Below are positions 1 to 12,279 of a stretch of 64,000 bases of DNA, piece after piece. Position 1 is the first letter of the stretch. Each line of letters opens with the position of its first letter. Made by a program: the position numbers and the translations under genes. The stretch spans positions 10,664,001 to 10,728,000 of the forward strand of contig CM042982.1 in the NCBI GenBank assembly GCA_023678885.1. Direction: 5' to 3'. The DNA comes from Pogostemon cablin. Taxonomy: Eukaryota; Streptophyta; Magnoliopsida; Lamiales; Lamiaceae. Under the pieces are notes generated by a model, which worked only from the letters and a program-made list of their open reading frames with translations, searched no databases and was not told the origin of the DNA.

Positions 1-958
1 ATCATCCTCTTGATTCATGTGAACCCACCCTTCAAATTGGGTACTCTCTCTCCCTCTCCTCTCTTTTATTTTATATCCGAGTGAGTTTCTTGTGCACACG
101 CGTGTATGGATCATGGGTCTGTACTTACACCCGAGTTGAACTATTTGATTTTGATTGAATTGATGTTAATAAACTCAAGAAGGAATGCATTAACCCTCAA
201 GTATTTGAAGTGATTAACTTAATTTTGAGCAAATTGACGATCAAATCTCTTAACAGAAAATACAATCAACATTAAGAGTGAAGGATAAACCCAAACAACT
301 AGGCTAATATAAGTAATATTGTACTCATTGGGAGGGAAACTTTGCCTTTTATACTCGGTTTGAATTTCTTGTGCTATTTTAGTGTATCATCTTCTGTGCC
401 ACATTATTGGATGAGTGTCATTTAAGAAAAGGGAGGATATTATACACTAAAAGAAAAATATCAACCATAAAGCAGTGGTTGGATTTTATTCTCTTATTTA
501 CCTCTCAATCATATAAGTAATTGCATAGCAGATAATACACGAAATGGCACAAAAGATCCCATGTGTTTTACACCCTAACCAAATGTAGTACGTAGTAGTT
601 TATTTTTTCATGTACAATCAATTACTATACATTGATTGATCTCCAGTTACATTTTAGTATTATATTTTTTATTACACCCGTTAATGCCCTTTTACATGCA
701 ATTATGAGGATAAGAAAAAAAGCTGCAACCTTCTTCCCTGTCTATTTTTTTTTAAAATTGTAGAGATAATAATAATGTATGAGTAACATAGTGTATATGA
801 TTCACTTGAATATGTTTCCTATGTTAAAATTAAATCTTTTTAAATGCATCTATATATATTTGTCTGAAAATTGATTCAGGTACCAAGTTGATCATCCAAT
901 AACAGTTGCAGCAGCAGGACCTAGTGTGAATAACTACATCTCAGGGTGGCTGCCATGA
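1..958 (+). CDS. SEP3: SEPALLATA3/FBP2-class MADS-box protein, last two coding exons (5' truncated by window)
   Basis: This is the 3' end of an E-class floral homeotic MADS-box transcription factor, which acts in the nucleus in tetramers that specify floral organs. Exon 1-40 reads HPLDSCEPTLQIG. The intron runs 41-879 (GTACTC...TTCAG). Exon 880-958 reads YQVDHPITVAAAGPSV then NNYISGWLP and stops with TGA at 956-958. The phase joins exactly (ATT GG|G TAC CAA). The CEPTLQIGYQ block and the NNYxxGWLP terminus are the C-terminal motifs of SEP3/AGL9/FBP2 proteins as I know the family. The MADS, I, K and most of the C domain lie left of the window. No frame damage is visible, so the gene is probably functional. 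A decayed copia element begins roughly 200-650 bp downstream. SEP1/2/4 types are less likely because of the ending. Confidence 0.86.
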
Positions 959-1600
959 TATTTATTTCTCTCATAAAGCTCTGGGAGTTTTAATCTTCTG
1001 CTGTGTGCTATTTCATAAAGCCAAACTTGTTGATTTTAATATTATGGACTCTTTCTTTCTTTTTTTTTCTTAAATATTAATTAAGACAATATTGGTGGTG
1101 TTGTGACTAGTCAATGAATCATAATAGTATATGTTTAATTAAGACGTTCTTCCTATCTCACTAAGTATCTACAATCTCCCAATGTAACTGCTTTCCTAGA
1201 CTTGTACCGCATCGCCGTTATTAACCATAACTCTTTTGGTAACATACTAAAGTAGCAACACTAAAGTGAAGACTTAGAATATAGTAGAAAGTCATAAGGG
1301 TAATCAATAAATAAGGACTCATACTTTTGAGAAAATAGGGATAATTTTCTCAATCCTGTTGGGGTCAGTTTAGCACATGTCGTTTTCCTAAAACACATGT
1401 CGCAATATCTTTAACTTCCTTTCAAGAAAGTGTGTCATAAATTTAGACATAGTATAAATCAGAGTTCAAGTGTGTCTCATACACTTAACTCGTATATCCT
1501 CCCTCCAAGGTATAGGATCTCCGTCGATTCAACTTTACAACAAGTTGGATCAGATTTGTGGCGAAATTTATCCCGATTACATTAATCATCGTAATCTCAT
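959..1600. other. 3' flank of the MADS gene and possible copia 3' LTR
   Basis: No gene is seen. The first 100-150 bases are probably 3' UTR. About 1140-1600 may be the 3' LTR of the minus-strand copia element to the right, because a purine tract (minus-strand CTCAGTGGGAGCG) lies at about 1605-1620 where a PPT would be. No matching second LTR was found by eye. Confidence 0.4.
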
Positions 1601-1759
1601 CTCTGCGCTCCCACTGAGCCAGAGTCGATTGCTAGTATGAGAGAGACAATCATAACTTGCCGACATACTACTATATGTGAACCATCACATATAATTTATA
1701 AAACATATATGTATAGTTAAGCCATTAACTATTCCATTAACATACACAAACATATTCAA

Positions 1760-4640
1760 CTCATCGTTTTAAATCCTTCGCAAACCTAATTCCTTTACAT
1801 GTACTATGTATACATCTCTAGGAATTAGTTTGGTAAAAAGATCTGCTAACATCAAACGAGTAGAAATGTAATTAAGAATCACTTTTCTTCTTATCTACTA
1901 TATCTCTAACAAAATTGAACTTCATGTCAATGTGCTAGGTCTATCCATGAAATTTGGGGTCTTTTGTGTGAGCAATAACCACCTGATTATCACAATTAAT
2001 TAAAAATAGCTCCCACTGGAGTGTTTAAGATCTTCAAATGCTTCATGAATCTTCTCAACCAAATAGTCTCCTGAATTGCAGACGCACATACCACAAACTC
2101 TGCTTCCATTAGTGGACAGTGTTATTCAAGTCTATTTCTTGCTACACCATGAGATTGCTCCATTGTTGAGCAAGAAGACATAATCGGGAGTTGATTTATG
2201 TATATCTAAATCACCATTCCAGCCAGTGTCTATATACCCATTCAGTGTACCGTAATTCCGTTGATAACAGAGAGAATGGTCTGCAGTCAATCACATTTGC
2301 ATTTGGTACTCTGGCCATTTCATTCTTTCTATCTTGAGTCTTGGGACACATCTGCTGACTCAATGATTTGCCTTTCACAATGGGAGTATCTATAAGTTTG
2401 CAGGTGTCCATCTTGAACCGTTCTTAAAATTTCTTGATGTAAGTCTCTTGAGACAAACCCAATAATTTTTTTGAACAATCCTTATGGATCTACACACCAA
2501 AGTATGTACTCTGCTTCACCCATATCTTTCATTTCGAAATTTGAAGACAACCATCCTTTTATGGTTTTAAGATACTCTTTTGTTATTTCCAGCTAGAAGT
2601 ATGTCATCCACACACAAGGATAGAATCACAAAACAATCATTGGACCGTTTAAAGTAAATACAGTGGTCTTCGTTTATCATAACAAAGTTATATGAGATGA
2701 TCGTAATGTGAAATCTCAAATCCTACTGTCTAAAGGATAGTTTGAGTCTATAGAACAACTTCTTATATCTACAAACTTTATCCTCTTGACCTTGAAGAAT
2801 AAATCCTACAGGCTGTTGCATGTAGATTACTTCTTCTAATTCTCCATTGAGAAATGCGGTCTTAACATCCATTTGCTATAATTCTAAATCCATACTAGCC
2901 ACTATAGCCAACAGTAGACGAATCAAGGCAAACCTCACTACAGGTGAAAAGGTTTCTACATAGTCTATACTCTTGTTGAGTACCACCAAGCGAGCTTTCT
3001 ACCTCTCTATTGAGCCATCAGCATTTCTTTTGATTTTGAAAATTCATTTATTCTCAATTTCCTTTCGTCCCTTTGGAAGATCTACAAGTCCCCAGACTTG
3101 ATTTGACTTCATAAACCCCATCTCATTTTTCATCCATTTCTCCTTTCTCAGATAAGTTAGAGCTTCTTTAACGTTTCTGGGCTCTTCCTTATCAGTAGGA
3201 AAAACATCTCAACTTTCTGGTGAAACCAAGAACGCATGTCCTTCAATGTCATAATGCCTTTTGGGCACATGTTTCCTAGAACTTTTCAAGATGAGATAAC
3301 TTATGATGGTCTTCTGTAGACAAAATGCTCTAACTGGGAATCATCTGATTCTCAATCGGCAAATATCTATCAAGATCCACACCATCAACTATCAAGATCC
3401 ACACCATCAGCTTATTACTCCCACTTGGATCTTGTAGGTATTGGTTTTTTACTATCTTGAAAACAGGTCCGGCATCCCCGATGCCCCCTATACTAGAAAA
3501 TTCAGTTTTCAGAAAATAAGCATTATGTTATTCTATATCAGTTAAGCTCCCATCATGATCTCCTATGAACATGTAACCCTTGAAATTCGAAATATCTTAT
3601 CTAGGACCCAACTTTCCATACTGACTCAATGAATCATGTACGTAAGCTGCTGATCCCCAAGCTCTAAGGTTACTCAAGTCAGGTTTTCTACCCATCCAAA
3701 ATTCATATGGAGTCGAAGCAACTGACTTAGAAGGCACACAATTAAGCATATAAACTTTCATAAATAACGCATCTCGTTATAATAGCTTGTGCCATCATGG
3801 ATCTTACCATCTCCAACAAAGTCCTATTCCTTTTCCAGCAACACCATTTTGTTGATATACGAAACAGTTAATTGTCGGATTATACCATTTCATTACAAAA
3901 TTCCTTGAATTGTTCTGATAGATATTCACGTCCTCTATCAGTTCTTTAGAACTTTGATAGACTTGTCTTTTGATTTTCAACTTCACTCAAGTATCGTCTA
4001 AAATAATCCAATGCTTCAGACTTATGAGATATCAAATAGACATCCAAAACGTGAATAATCATCAATGAACGTAATAAAATAGTGAGCTCCATGTCGTGCT
4101 CTCACATTTACAGAATCACATATATCGGAATGGACGGAATGAATTACTTCTAATGAAGATTCAGACCTAATAGCTTTACCAAAAGGTTTTCAAGTAATTT
4201 TGCCAGCAAGATAATGTTTGCATTTGGATAATTCGACTTTAGAAGAAAGACTCAACAATCCTTCTTTCACAAGTCTATTCATCCTATCTTGCCCAATATG
4301 ACCTAATCTAGCATGCCAAACATCATTCACATTTGCATTACTAGAAGAACGAGCATTTAGCTAATATGAATAATCATCATAATAACTAAAACGTCATTAT
4401 ATTACAATTTAAAACCAAAAAGCCATCAGTTATATGTCCAGATGCATAACAAGTAGCATTGATGCTCATTAACATAGTGCCTTTAGAGACATATAACCTA
4501 AATTAAGTAGAAGTGAAACAGAAATTAAATTTCGCATGATTCTCCAGAGTTATAGAACATCATGTAAGATAAAGTTCGGACCATCGTCAAGATCCAATAT
4601 GCAAGTCCCAAGTCCTTTTGACTTCAACTCGTGCATTGTT
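1760..4640 (-). pseudogene. copia integrase-RT-RNase H, broken
   Basis: On the minus strand, integrase motifs lie at about 3800-4350: SKCKHYLAGK, SVHSDICDSV, ITFIDDYSRF and RTDRGREYLSEQFKEF. RT lies at about 2700-3100: KWIFKIKRNADGS, ETFSPVVRF and QMDVKTAFLNGELEEVIYMQ. RNase H lies at about 1800-2240: WNGDLDIHKSTPDYVFLLNN, GAISWCSKK and, degraded, DLFTKLIPRDVY. These are the strand-transfer, DNA-synthesis and RNA-removal activities of a copia polyprotein. Many stop codons and frame changes interrupt them, for example within RNase H just after SWCSKK. No long ORF survives. Confidence 0.82.
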
Positions 4641-5690
4641 TCCACATATTTCTACCTAGTCCCCTTCGGAACATGGCAAAAATCTACAAAAATTCCTCTG
4701 TCTCTCGTCACATGATCCGTTGCTCCTGAGTCTATAATCCTCAAAGGATAAGAATAAGATAGCCAGACAGTACTCGAGATATTAATTTCACACAAAATAG
4801 AATAAGATGAATCCACCTTTACCCACCTAGGATCAGGGCATTCACGAGCATAATGACCAAACTTACTACAATTGTAACATGGCATCTTGCTTTTAATTTT
4901 TTTATTCTTTTTGTCACGCTTGTTTTCCCTTTTCCGTTCATCAGTTTTTGTAGTTGTATTATTGTCAGGCTTACCACCACTACCATCAGATCGTCTTCTC
5001 TTCTTTTCCTTCTTCCAATTCTTTTTTCTTTTGAAGCCCGAAGCTCCCTTGGAAGTAGAACCGGTATAGAAGGCCCCAGAAGAAGGCTTTAAGGCTCCAA
5101 GCCTCTCATCTTCTAGCCCAACATGACGAGCAACATCATTGAAAGTTAGATGATTTCAACGATTAGGACAAGAGTGGATTGGGGCTTAGATTTTGTCGTT
5201 CATCAAAGAGCATATGACAGACAGTCTTAAGTTCGATATCATATTAGACATCTCCATAAGATTTTGTCTAATGTTATGATCAGGTTTCTTTTTGAAGTAT
5301 CGAACTTAATAGTCAACTGCCTAAGCCATATAATCGATGTATCACCATACTTCTCACGCAGATACATCCAGATATCATGTGTGGTGAGTTGTTGCTCACA
5401 TTCATGGATCATTGCATCGATTACTGAGCTTACAAGAAAACCTCGTGCAATGAAATTTTCCTTTTCCATGTCTGGTACGCTTCTTGGTCACGTCTCCATT
5501 GGTTTCCAAAAACTCGTGCCTGGATCAGTCATCACTTGGTTTATAGCATTCAATGTATCTTGTTCATACAATACGTACTAAATTTTTTTATGACACCTTG
5601 TGTCATAATTGTCACCATTGAGTTTCTCACCTTTGTTCAACTCAGCAACAATAGATTTCGAAGCTCATTTCTTTGATAGAGATTAAAGTG
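4640..5690 (-). pseudogene. copia gag and protease, broken
   Basis: Gag begins near 5690 with a KLNGDNYDT motif, the counterpart of the usual LNGxNYxxW. It continues through NAINQVMTDPG and, at 5239-5469, a UBN2-type gag segment containing TTHDIWMYLREKYGD. A CCHC zinc knuckle follows near 4850-4885 (CYNCSKFGHYAREC, spacing C-x2-C-x4-H-x4-C). The aspartic protease core DSGATDHVT is at about 4700-4740. In an intact element Gag would form the particle and bind RNA, and the protease would cut the polyprotein. Stops separate the segments, including one in the NYDT region and one near 5575, so no full product can be made. Confidence 0.82.
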
Positions 5691-5736
5691 ATTCAGTATG
5701 TTAATAATATTTATCTAAATTTTACGTTAAGATAAA

Positions 5737-6857
5737 CAGAGTGTGTTTACTTTTGGGGTAGGAGTTAGGGATAATAAACCTTTGGTAAAGTTTTGGTGTA
5801 GGTTGAGTTAAAAGTTAACTATACTAGTAAAGGATTTGCAATATTGCTTACATTGTAGGTTTATTTATGGAATTTTACTATAATATCCTTACCTTAATTA
5901 AATACTCCATATCAAACAAAACCCATGAATTGATTCTTTTTTCTTTTGATTAATTGTGATGAATGATATGTCATTCCATTAAAATTAATCTTCAAAATTT
6001 AGCAGATAACCGGAGTAGAATGTTTATGGATGTCATCATGGGCAAACCACCGCCCCTTCATCTTTTTTACCGACTGTAAGAATTCATTTCAAACAAAATT
6101 TTAAAACCCAAAAGTTTCTCAAGAATAGTATGATTGGAAGAACATTCAAAATAAGGAGCCAACAATTTAACATCCTTGCAGTAGATCTGCTGCAGATTCA
6201 CCCGGGTGGGGATTATTACTTTTATTACTTCACCATCGATTGAAACCCACACATAATCCATTCATTTCTCATTATGAATAAAGATACAGTTCCCACTCTC
6301 ACCCAATATCTCTTGTGATCCGGTACGCCAGACTTCAACTAGATCGGCTTTCTTTTCACCTTCTTCCCGCCACCGTCCACATCCACATTGCCGCCGACCA
6401 CCAGATCATACTGCTTGGTGTACTAAAACATAATCTTAAACTTCACCCTCGTTACCCATTTGAGACTGCACCAAACGCCGCCGCCCATGGCACGGAGCCG
6501 GCCTCGATGAGATTTCTCCAATGAGCCATCTTCTTGTGGCTCTGGTAGAACCCCGTCAGCGTGTAGCAGCGTAATTGATGCCCTAATTTCTTCTTCTCCA
6601 CACCTTCAATTAGCTAGAAAAAATTTAATTTGATTGGGTTTTAATTTTTAAATTGAAGGGCAAAAGTATAATTTTGCTGATTTAACCTGAGGGATAATAT
6701 CTAACTCTCCACTTTGTGAGGGTTACGCAAGCCTCTATTGAAACGACGCTGAGCCCGGGATTATCCCTCTTCTCTGAACCTTCAAAGTAAACAATCTTTA
6801 ACTAGGGTTCAATAAGGGATAACCCTCGTTAACCTTCAAAGTAAACGCACTCACAGA
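5737..6857. mobile_element. Possible TIR DNA element (PIF/Harbinger-like ends)
   Basis: The left end at 5737-5754 reads CAGAGTGTGTTTACTTTT. The right end at 6836-6857, reverse-complemented, reads CTCTGTGAGTGCGTTTACTTT. They share AGTGyGTTTACTTT followed by GGGATAA-like sequence a little further in. A second internal copy of TTCAAAGTAAAC sits near 6781. No clean target-site duplication was resolved. The interior holds the gene fragment described separately. The assignment rests only on the inverted ends. Confidence 0.4.
6067..6600 (-). pseudogene. Unrecognised gene fragment inside the TIR element
   Basis: Two protein-like stretches lie on the minus strand. The upstream one (about 6480-6600) contains CYTLTGFYQSHKKMAHW and EAGSVPWAAAFGAVSNG. 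The downstream one (6067-6261, 64 codons) contains VKLLAPYFECSSNHTIL and KLLGFKILFEM. They are separated by frame changes, and a middle stretch reads YDLVVGGNVDVDGG. The composition and GC content look like coding DNA rather than random AT-rich sequence. I do not recognise the family. It could be a captured host exon carried between the inverted ends, or a remnant of an older gene. Confidence 0.35.
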
Positions 6858-7149
6858 GACATCTCAATAAATAACACATGGCTTGATCTCGAAAAATAGC
6901 TCGGAGACTACTAATCATCAATCTCATCAAGTTTCATAATACTAGATTCTTATTTCAAAAACGTAAAAACACAATGTTCAAGTAATTAATAAAATAATAT
7001 TGAATAGCCACTTATAAATCAAACTTAAACAACCATCCACAATAGGAAAAACACCAAGTTTGACAAGTCATGAATATAAAATTCTAATGAACTCCCTGAG
7101 TTTTCAATTAGAAATACAATGGAAATGAATTAAGGAAATCTACGGATTA

Positions 7150-7710
7150 ATCTTCCTAATTTATCATTACAAGATTTCCATCGATGCTCATAGTCAAATT
7201 TCTTAGTCCCCACACTATAGATAGCTTGCCCTAGAGGATCTATGTGAGAATTCTTTATCTGACGCTTCTCTCGACCACTTAGTCTCAAAGAATCAGAACG
7301 TCGAATCCTTCACATCCTTAAGCAAGCTGATCTTAGTGCCTGTGTCCTATCTTCTGCTTTAGAAGCATTGGCCAAATCTTGCATAATTTGATGATGATTA
7401 GGTTTTATTTTATAAGTCTTCCACTGAACCCAAAAACCTTGTGTAGGTAAGGAGGTAATGTATTCACCCAGGTCTCAGAACTGGAAACTTGGAAATACTT
7501 ATCACATGGAATCATATTGCTATAAATAAAGGCATCAGTCGGTTGTAGAGTTCAATCAAATCAATTGCATGGTCCCTTATGTTGTGTGTAGACTTCACTT
7601 TATAATTCAAAAATTCATTGAGGACTTCATCTTTAGTCCTAATGTCTTCCTCTGGAATTGTTTCTTGTCCTGACATTCCTTTGAGATAACGAGCAACCAA
7701 AAACAAACAT
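7150..7710 (-). pseudogene. Unrecognised gene remnant
   Basis: The minus strand has a 64-codon open stretch at 7512-7706 (contains MSGQETIPEEDIRTKDEVL and HAIDLIELYNRLMP). Further protein-like segments follow downstream to about 7150: GEYITSLPTQGFWVQWKTY, DLANASKAEDRTQALRSACL and SVGTKKFDYEHRWKSC. Together they could be the C-terminal half of one protein with a lost frame or an intron. I know no family for it. A stop follows LRM and others separate the pieces, so it is probably not functional. Confidence 0.3.
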
Positions 7711-8049
7711 ATCAGTGTTAGTCAAACTATATCACATGAATTTTCTCTTTATTTAATGCATATGGAAACAGCTTCCCAAGATGCAATAGGCACATTCAGA
7801 AGTGAATAAGTCCAACTCACTTTGGCTCCTACTTTCATAGGCTACAGGAGTTTTGAACAATCAAACAACACTTAACACCATGAATTTAGAATTAAATGAC
7901 ATATTAAGGTGCAATATTACCAAAAATCGCAACCAAATAGCCACCTCATATGTTCGTATTCAACAGATATGTCATAAAATGAAGTAAAACCACACATACA
8001 CACTAAAAGATGACATCAAACGCTCTTAAAAATATCATCATTGGACTCC

Positions 8050-8345
8050 ACGCATCAAAACAGATCAGAATATGTCAGAGAACCCCCAGAAAATGACGAA
8101 ACGCGCCTGCAGGCACCGCCAGAAGGGTCCCAAGCACCGCCTGCTGCCGCCACGTGTCAAACACACGTCGGGATGCGCTCTAACGCACTTCCACACGCCG
8201 ACTGGTGACAGGCTGCTGCCCGGCACGTGGCAAACACACGCCACCATCGGAGATGGCGCCTATCGGAGCGTGGACATCTTGCACCGCCGCCGGATAAATC
8301 CTAAAGCAGCTTTCGATGAGGTGGGCCAGACTTGACAGGGCATAT
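8050..8345. other. GC-rich island, no gene assigned
   Basis: About 290 bases of markedly higher GC than the surroundings. Short overlapping open frames occur on both strands (8072-8335 plus, 8065-8247 minus) but none has a recognisable motif. CACGTG-containing words occur twice (near 8151 and 8225). It could be a captured GC-rich exon, a piece of LTR, or simply a CpG-rich patch. Confidence 0.3.
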
Positions 8346-8574
8346 TTGTCCATTCTGTAAAATTGGAATTCTATGCAAGTGGGTAGAGAGTTACAAGTTT
8401 TCCCATCAACCACTTAGTTTTCCCTTGAATATAACCATTTAATGGGTGTAATTACTATGATGTCCCTTATCAGACCGGCCAGTTTATTAATGTGGCAAAT
8501 CGATTTGGTTGTATAACCTACTGATCCGGATTGCCTAATTGGAGGGAAAGAAACCTTAATTGAAATTTGGACCT

Positions 8575-8581
8575 TATATAA
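8575..8581 (+). promoter_or_regulatory. TATA-like box upstream of the Ulp1-type gene
   Basis: CTTATATAACCC lies about 650 bp before the first candidate start at 9229. A purine-rich leader-like stretch with a possible splice donor follows near 8752. Its position fits a promoter of the DUF1985/Ulp1 gene, but this is inference. Confidence 0.3.
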
Positions 8582-9228
8582 CCCTAATCCTTAAATGTTT
8601 TGAATATTTTCGGATCATCGAAGAAGAGATCTAGGCCTAAATTTGAAAAGTCCAGGAGCTGAGAAGAGAAGAAGCGATCTTCTCGGCTGTATTAATTTTA
8701 AAAAAGCTGGTGTCGTCGGAGAAAAAAGCAGAGTACATCCCTCTGGTGGGAAGTGAGTACAGGCTCGCGAATCTGATAGTTGGAAAGTACATGTAATACA
8801 TGTGTTGATATTGTTTGGTGGATGGCTTAAATAGATGATTGCATGGGCGACCTGTGTAGAGGATGTTGATTTTTGTAAATGTTAAATGGACTGAATAAAG
8901 ATTTGAGAAATTTCCAAGTTGTTTGTTCCACCCAGTACAATGAAGTATCTATAATATTTTACAACCATAGCATATTTGGATGATGTAGATCGTAGATGTT
9001 TATATCTGATGAATTATTATAAATTCAGTAGGCAGTGTTGATGCTCGTCGATGTAAATTCAAGGGAAAAGCTGATAACTGAATCCATCTGTAAATTAATA
9101 GGCAGAATAGAAGTGTTCTGGTGAAATATGTGTTTTAATGGCCTATTGCATGGTAGTTTTACAATGATATTCATATAGATACAATGTTAAAGGCAGTGTA
9201 AATGTGACGTATTGCAGGTGGTCTGACC

Positions 9229-12200
9229 ATGGCTCTCGTAAGTCATCAAGATCGACACTTAGCAAGGGTGGCAGATCGCTGTGACATGTCAGTGATTGCC
9301 AAGATTAAGAAGGGTTTAATGCTACACAACTCAAGCAGAGCTGCTTTGGGCATTTCTTGAGAATCCCCCAATGAATTTTCAGGGGCAGCTTTACTTGCAA
9401 TTACTTTACTCGCAGGACACGTCAGAATTCACAGATCGAATAGTGTTTCATGTGAATAGGCAGCAGACAGTGTTTAGGCCGTGCGAGTTTGCTCTTGTAA
9501 CGGGGTTAAATTTTAGTTCCATACCTATAACAGTTGAGAGTGATACATTAAAAAAATAATACCTTGATGTCGATGTAGTTACTGTGGACATGATAGAGTC
9601 GGCATTCAAGAAAAGCCTTAAGCAGAATAGATGTAGCGATGATAGTGTGAAGCTAGCTTTGTTATGGGTGGTATATGAGATGCTTTTGAGCAAAGGGCAT
9701 GGGCCCAAGAAGGTTGATATGCATTATATTTGCCTGGCGGATGATTTGGAGATGTTCAACTCGTATCCGTAGGGTAGAGTATCCTGAGAATTCTTGGCTT
9801 TCGATATTAGACGTAGCCTTAGACCCTGTGGAAGTGAACAAAATGATTCAAGAAAGAAGACCAAGATTTCTAGAAAGTTTGTAGATGCTAAAGGGTTTAA
9901 GTATGCTTTACTTGTCTGGGCTTATGAAGTAATAACAGCTTTCTTCCCGAGATATTGCATTCTGAAGAACACTGAAATCCTCAGAATCCTTCGATGGTCA
10001 TGTTGTTCTACTCCACGTTCTTCGGATCTGAAGAAGTTAGTTTTCATGGATCTTCGCGGAGATGATATGAGTGGAGATCACGTATGTTGTGTTAACTTTC
10101 TGAATAGTGTATCAGATGAAGTGGTGAAAAGGGTTAGAGTAAGCACTTTAATGTTTTTATTTTATGCATTTGTAGGTTGTCATTAAGAGACGGTTGGAGC
10201 CCATTGCTGATGATGAGTTAGCCTCATGATATTTGAGTGCTGTCCAGTGGGAGGCAGTGTTGTTAAAGGAGACAGTGGAGGACATCCAGTTTGAAGATGC
10301 AATAAAGAGAGCGCACTCATCAACTGATGGAAATAGGTATGGTGTAGATAATATGGTCTTGCGAGATGGTGATACAACACCATCTAACAGAGAGATATAT
10401 CAACTGGTGAGGCACCTGGTGAGTGAGAATGAATAAACACAGAGCATGCTAGAAGAACACAGTCGTAATATTCATATGCTGATGCTCCATTTTGGCATCA
10501 TGCAAGGAACTATAGGAGAGGGTCCCGCGGACCAAAATCAGTCCCCTGAACCAGTCGGAGTTGCAGAACCTTACACGGGTGATGTAAACACGGGGAAAAA
10601 TGATAATGGAGTACTAGTATCACCTGCAGTGGCTGTCGATTGTGAGAATGAGGTATTGTGCATTTAATGTTTTTTTGTGGTATAACATTGTGAATTAATG
10701 CAGGCAGTTTATAAGCATGGTTTAATGCAAGCAGTTGATATTCCCACGCATTGTAGCCATGAAAATAAGAAGAATGACATTGGTGTTCCCACCAGGACAG
10801 GTGAAATGGGGCAGGAGGAGGGCAATATGCCTGCTGAAGCAGACCGTTTGTGCAAGGTAAATTAATATATATCATGCAGGAAATCTGTGTGTTGCACTTA
10901 AATAATGATTGAATTTTCTACGTGGCTCCTCTAGGAAAATTATTATTAATGTTGTCCTTTTTAAATTGACAGTCTATAGAGGTGTATGCGGCAGAGGAAA
11001 CTGGGTATTGTTAAGTAGCGATGATTGAGGACGCTGTGTTTAAGGTGTTGAAGGGAACAACATTGCCATTAATAAATTGGATGATACTTGTATTAGTCAG
11101 ACCATTTTTATAACCAAAAGATAATCTCAATTGAAATGTTCATTTTATTTTTAGGGTAATCTGCAAGCGCCATTTGTAAAAAAAACAGGACGAGGTAGGG
11201 GGAAAGGCAATCCTGGGGTGAAGATTGCTGCAGATTGGAAGAGTGGACGCCAAAAAAAAAAGAGAAAAGTGGCCTATGTGCCCTGTCCAGAAACACCTGT
11301 TGATGACTGTGCTGATCATTTTGCAAATTCTTTCAATGCATGGTACTAGGCAAATAAGAAAACGGACAACGGTTTTATAACCATAGGGTATGGATTTCAA
11401 TCATCTGTGCAGCCATCCTTTTTTATTGTCTATTCAAATCCGGAGAATGGATAGGCGATGAGGTATATGTGATGGATGATTGAATATATACGAACTAAAG
11501 TGACGTCGAAATGAAAACTACATTGTTTTGACATCTCAGATGCTTGATATGCTGATTAAGCTCGTGGTCCATAATGCAAAAAGGTCTTCGGAGTGTCGTG
11601 CTACTAGGTGGACTGTTGTAGAGTTTATTTTCTGGGTATGAATGCAACTTTTTATTAACCGGTGTTGTGTTTTATAAATTTATGATTTTTTTGGCCATCC
11701 ATTTGAATCCATTGTATTTGAGGTACAGCAAAGGGTGACGGGCATTGCTAGGGTATGAGAGGAAGCCATGAAAAGGGGAGAAGTTTGGGATTGGGAAGAG
11801 AATGAGAAGACGTTGTTGAGCTACGTGACAGGTGAATTCCCTAAAGAAGGTTTTGGTCAGAATTGGAATGGAGTGGAGAAGTTCTTTGGAGTGGCCCATG
11901 TTCGTGGCAATCATTGGGTTCTGTATGAAGTTCAGTTTCGTAATAATAAGATCCTGATATATGATTTGAGCATTAGAACGATGATGAGATTCTACATTCC
12001 AAAATTTCAAATGTTTGGGAGGGTAATTAGCGGACTACTTGACCGGACTACTTGACCATTGCAACATCAGGAAAGGCGTTGATGTGAAGCGAGCTTTCAA
12101 AGTTGAGAAGGTAACGAAATTACCACAGCAGGTGACTGGCAATGATTGTGGTTTGTTTTGCTGTCTTTATCTTGAGGTTGCAGTAGGGCTAAGGTCATTG

Positions 12201-12275
12201 GACACATTGAAAAAAATAAATATTGATGAATATAGACGACTGCTCTGTGGAGATTTGTATGCCTTTCGAAACTAA
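9229..12275 (+). pseudogene. DUF1985/Ulp1-like C48 cysteine protease, MULE-associated type, broken
   Basis: This is a plant Ulp1-type gene of the class that MULEs often carry. C48 peptidases process or remove SUMO-like modifiers. The N-terminal DUF1985 domain is visible at about 9320-10010: TQLKQSCFGHFL, CEFALVTGLNF, DDSVKLALLWVVYE, NSYP, then ALLVWAYEVI. A middle, poorly conserved part spans several introns (donors near 10650 and 10857; acceptors ending in GCAG and GACAG). It includes a basic KKKRKV patch near 11258-11275. The catalytic domain at 11768-12275 has GNHWVLYEV (His codon 11912-11914), LIYDLS (Asp 11963-11965) and QVTGNDCG (Cys 12147-12149), so the His-Asp-Cys triad survives. Damage: a frameshift near 9360, a stop at 9557-9559, another after NSYP, and a 13-bp tandem duplication at 12031-12056 that shifts the frame inside the catalytic domain. 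No transposase lies beside it. Confidence 0.8.
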
Positions 12276-12279
12276 AGAG

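Larger units (their letters stand above)
1600..5690 (-). mobile_element. Degenerate Ty1/copia LTR retrotransposon
   Basis: Reading the minus strand from right to left gives the copia order gag, zinc knuckle, protease, integrase, reverse transcriptase, RNase H. That order (integrase before RT) separates Ty1/copia from Ty3/gypsy. All domains are interrupted by stops and frameshifts, so the copy is dead. A PPT-like purine run lies near 1605-1620. I could not find a pair of LTRs: nothing right of 5700 resembles 1140-1600, so the 5' LTR is probably lost. The element ends very near the SEP3-like gene and could have influenced its 3' region. Confidence 0.85.

Noticed and set aside
4853..5092. Hydrophobic plus-strand frames over the copia gag region
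   Set aside because: Antisense of the lysine-rich linker around the zinc knuckle.
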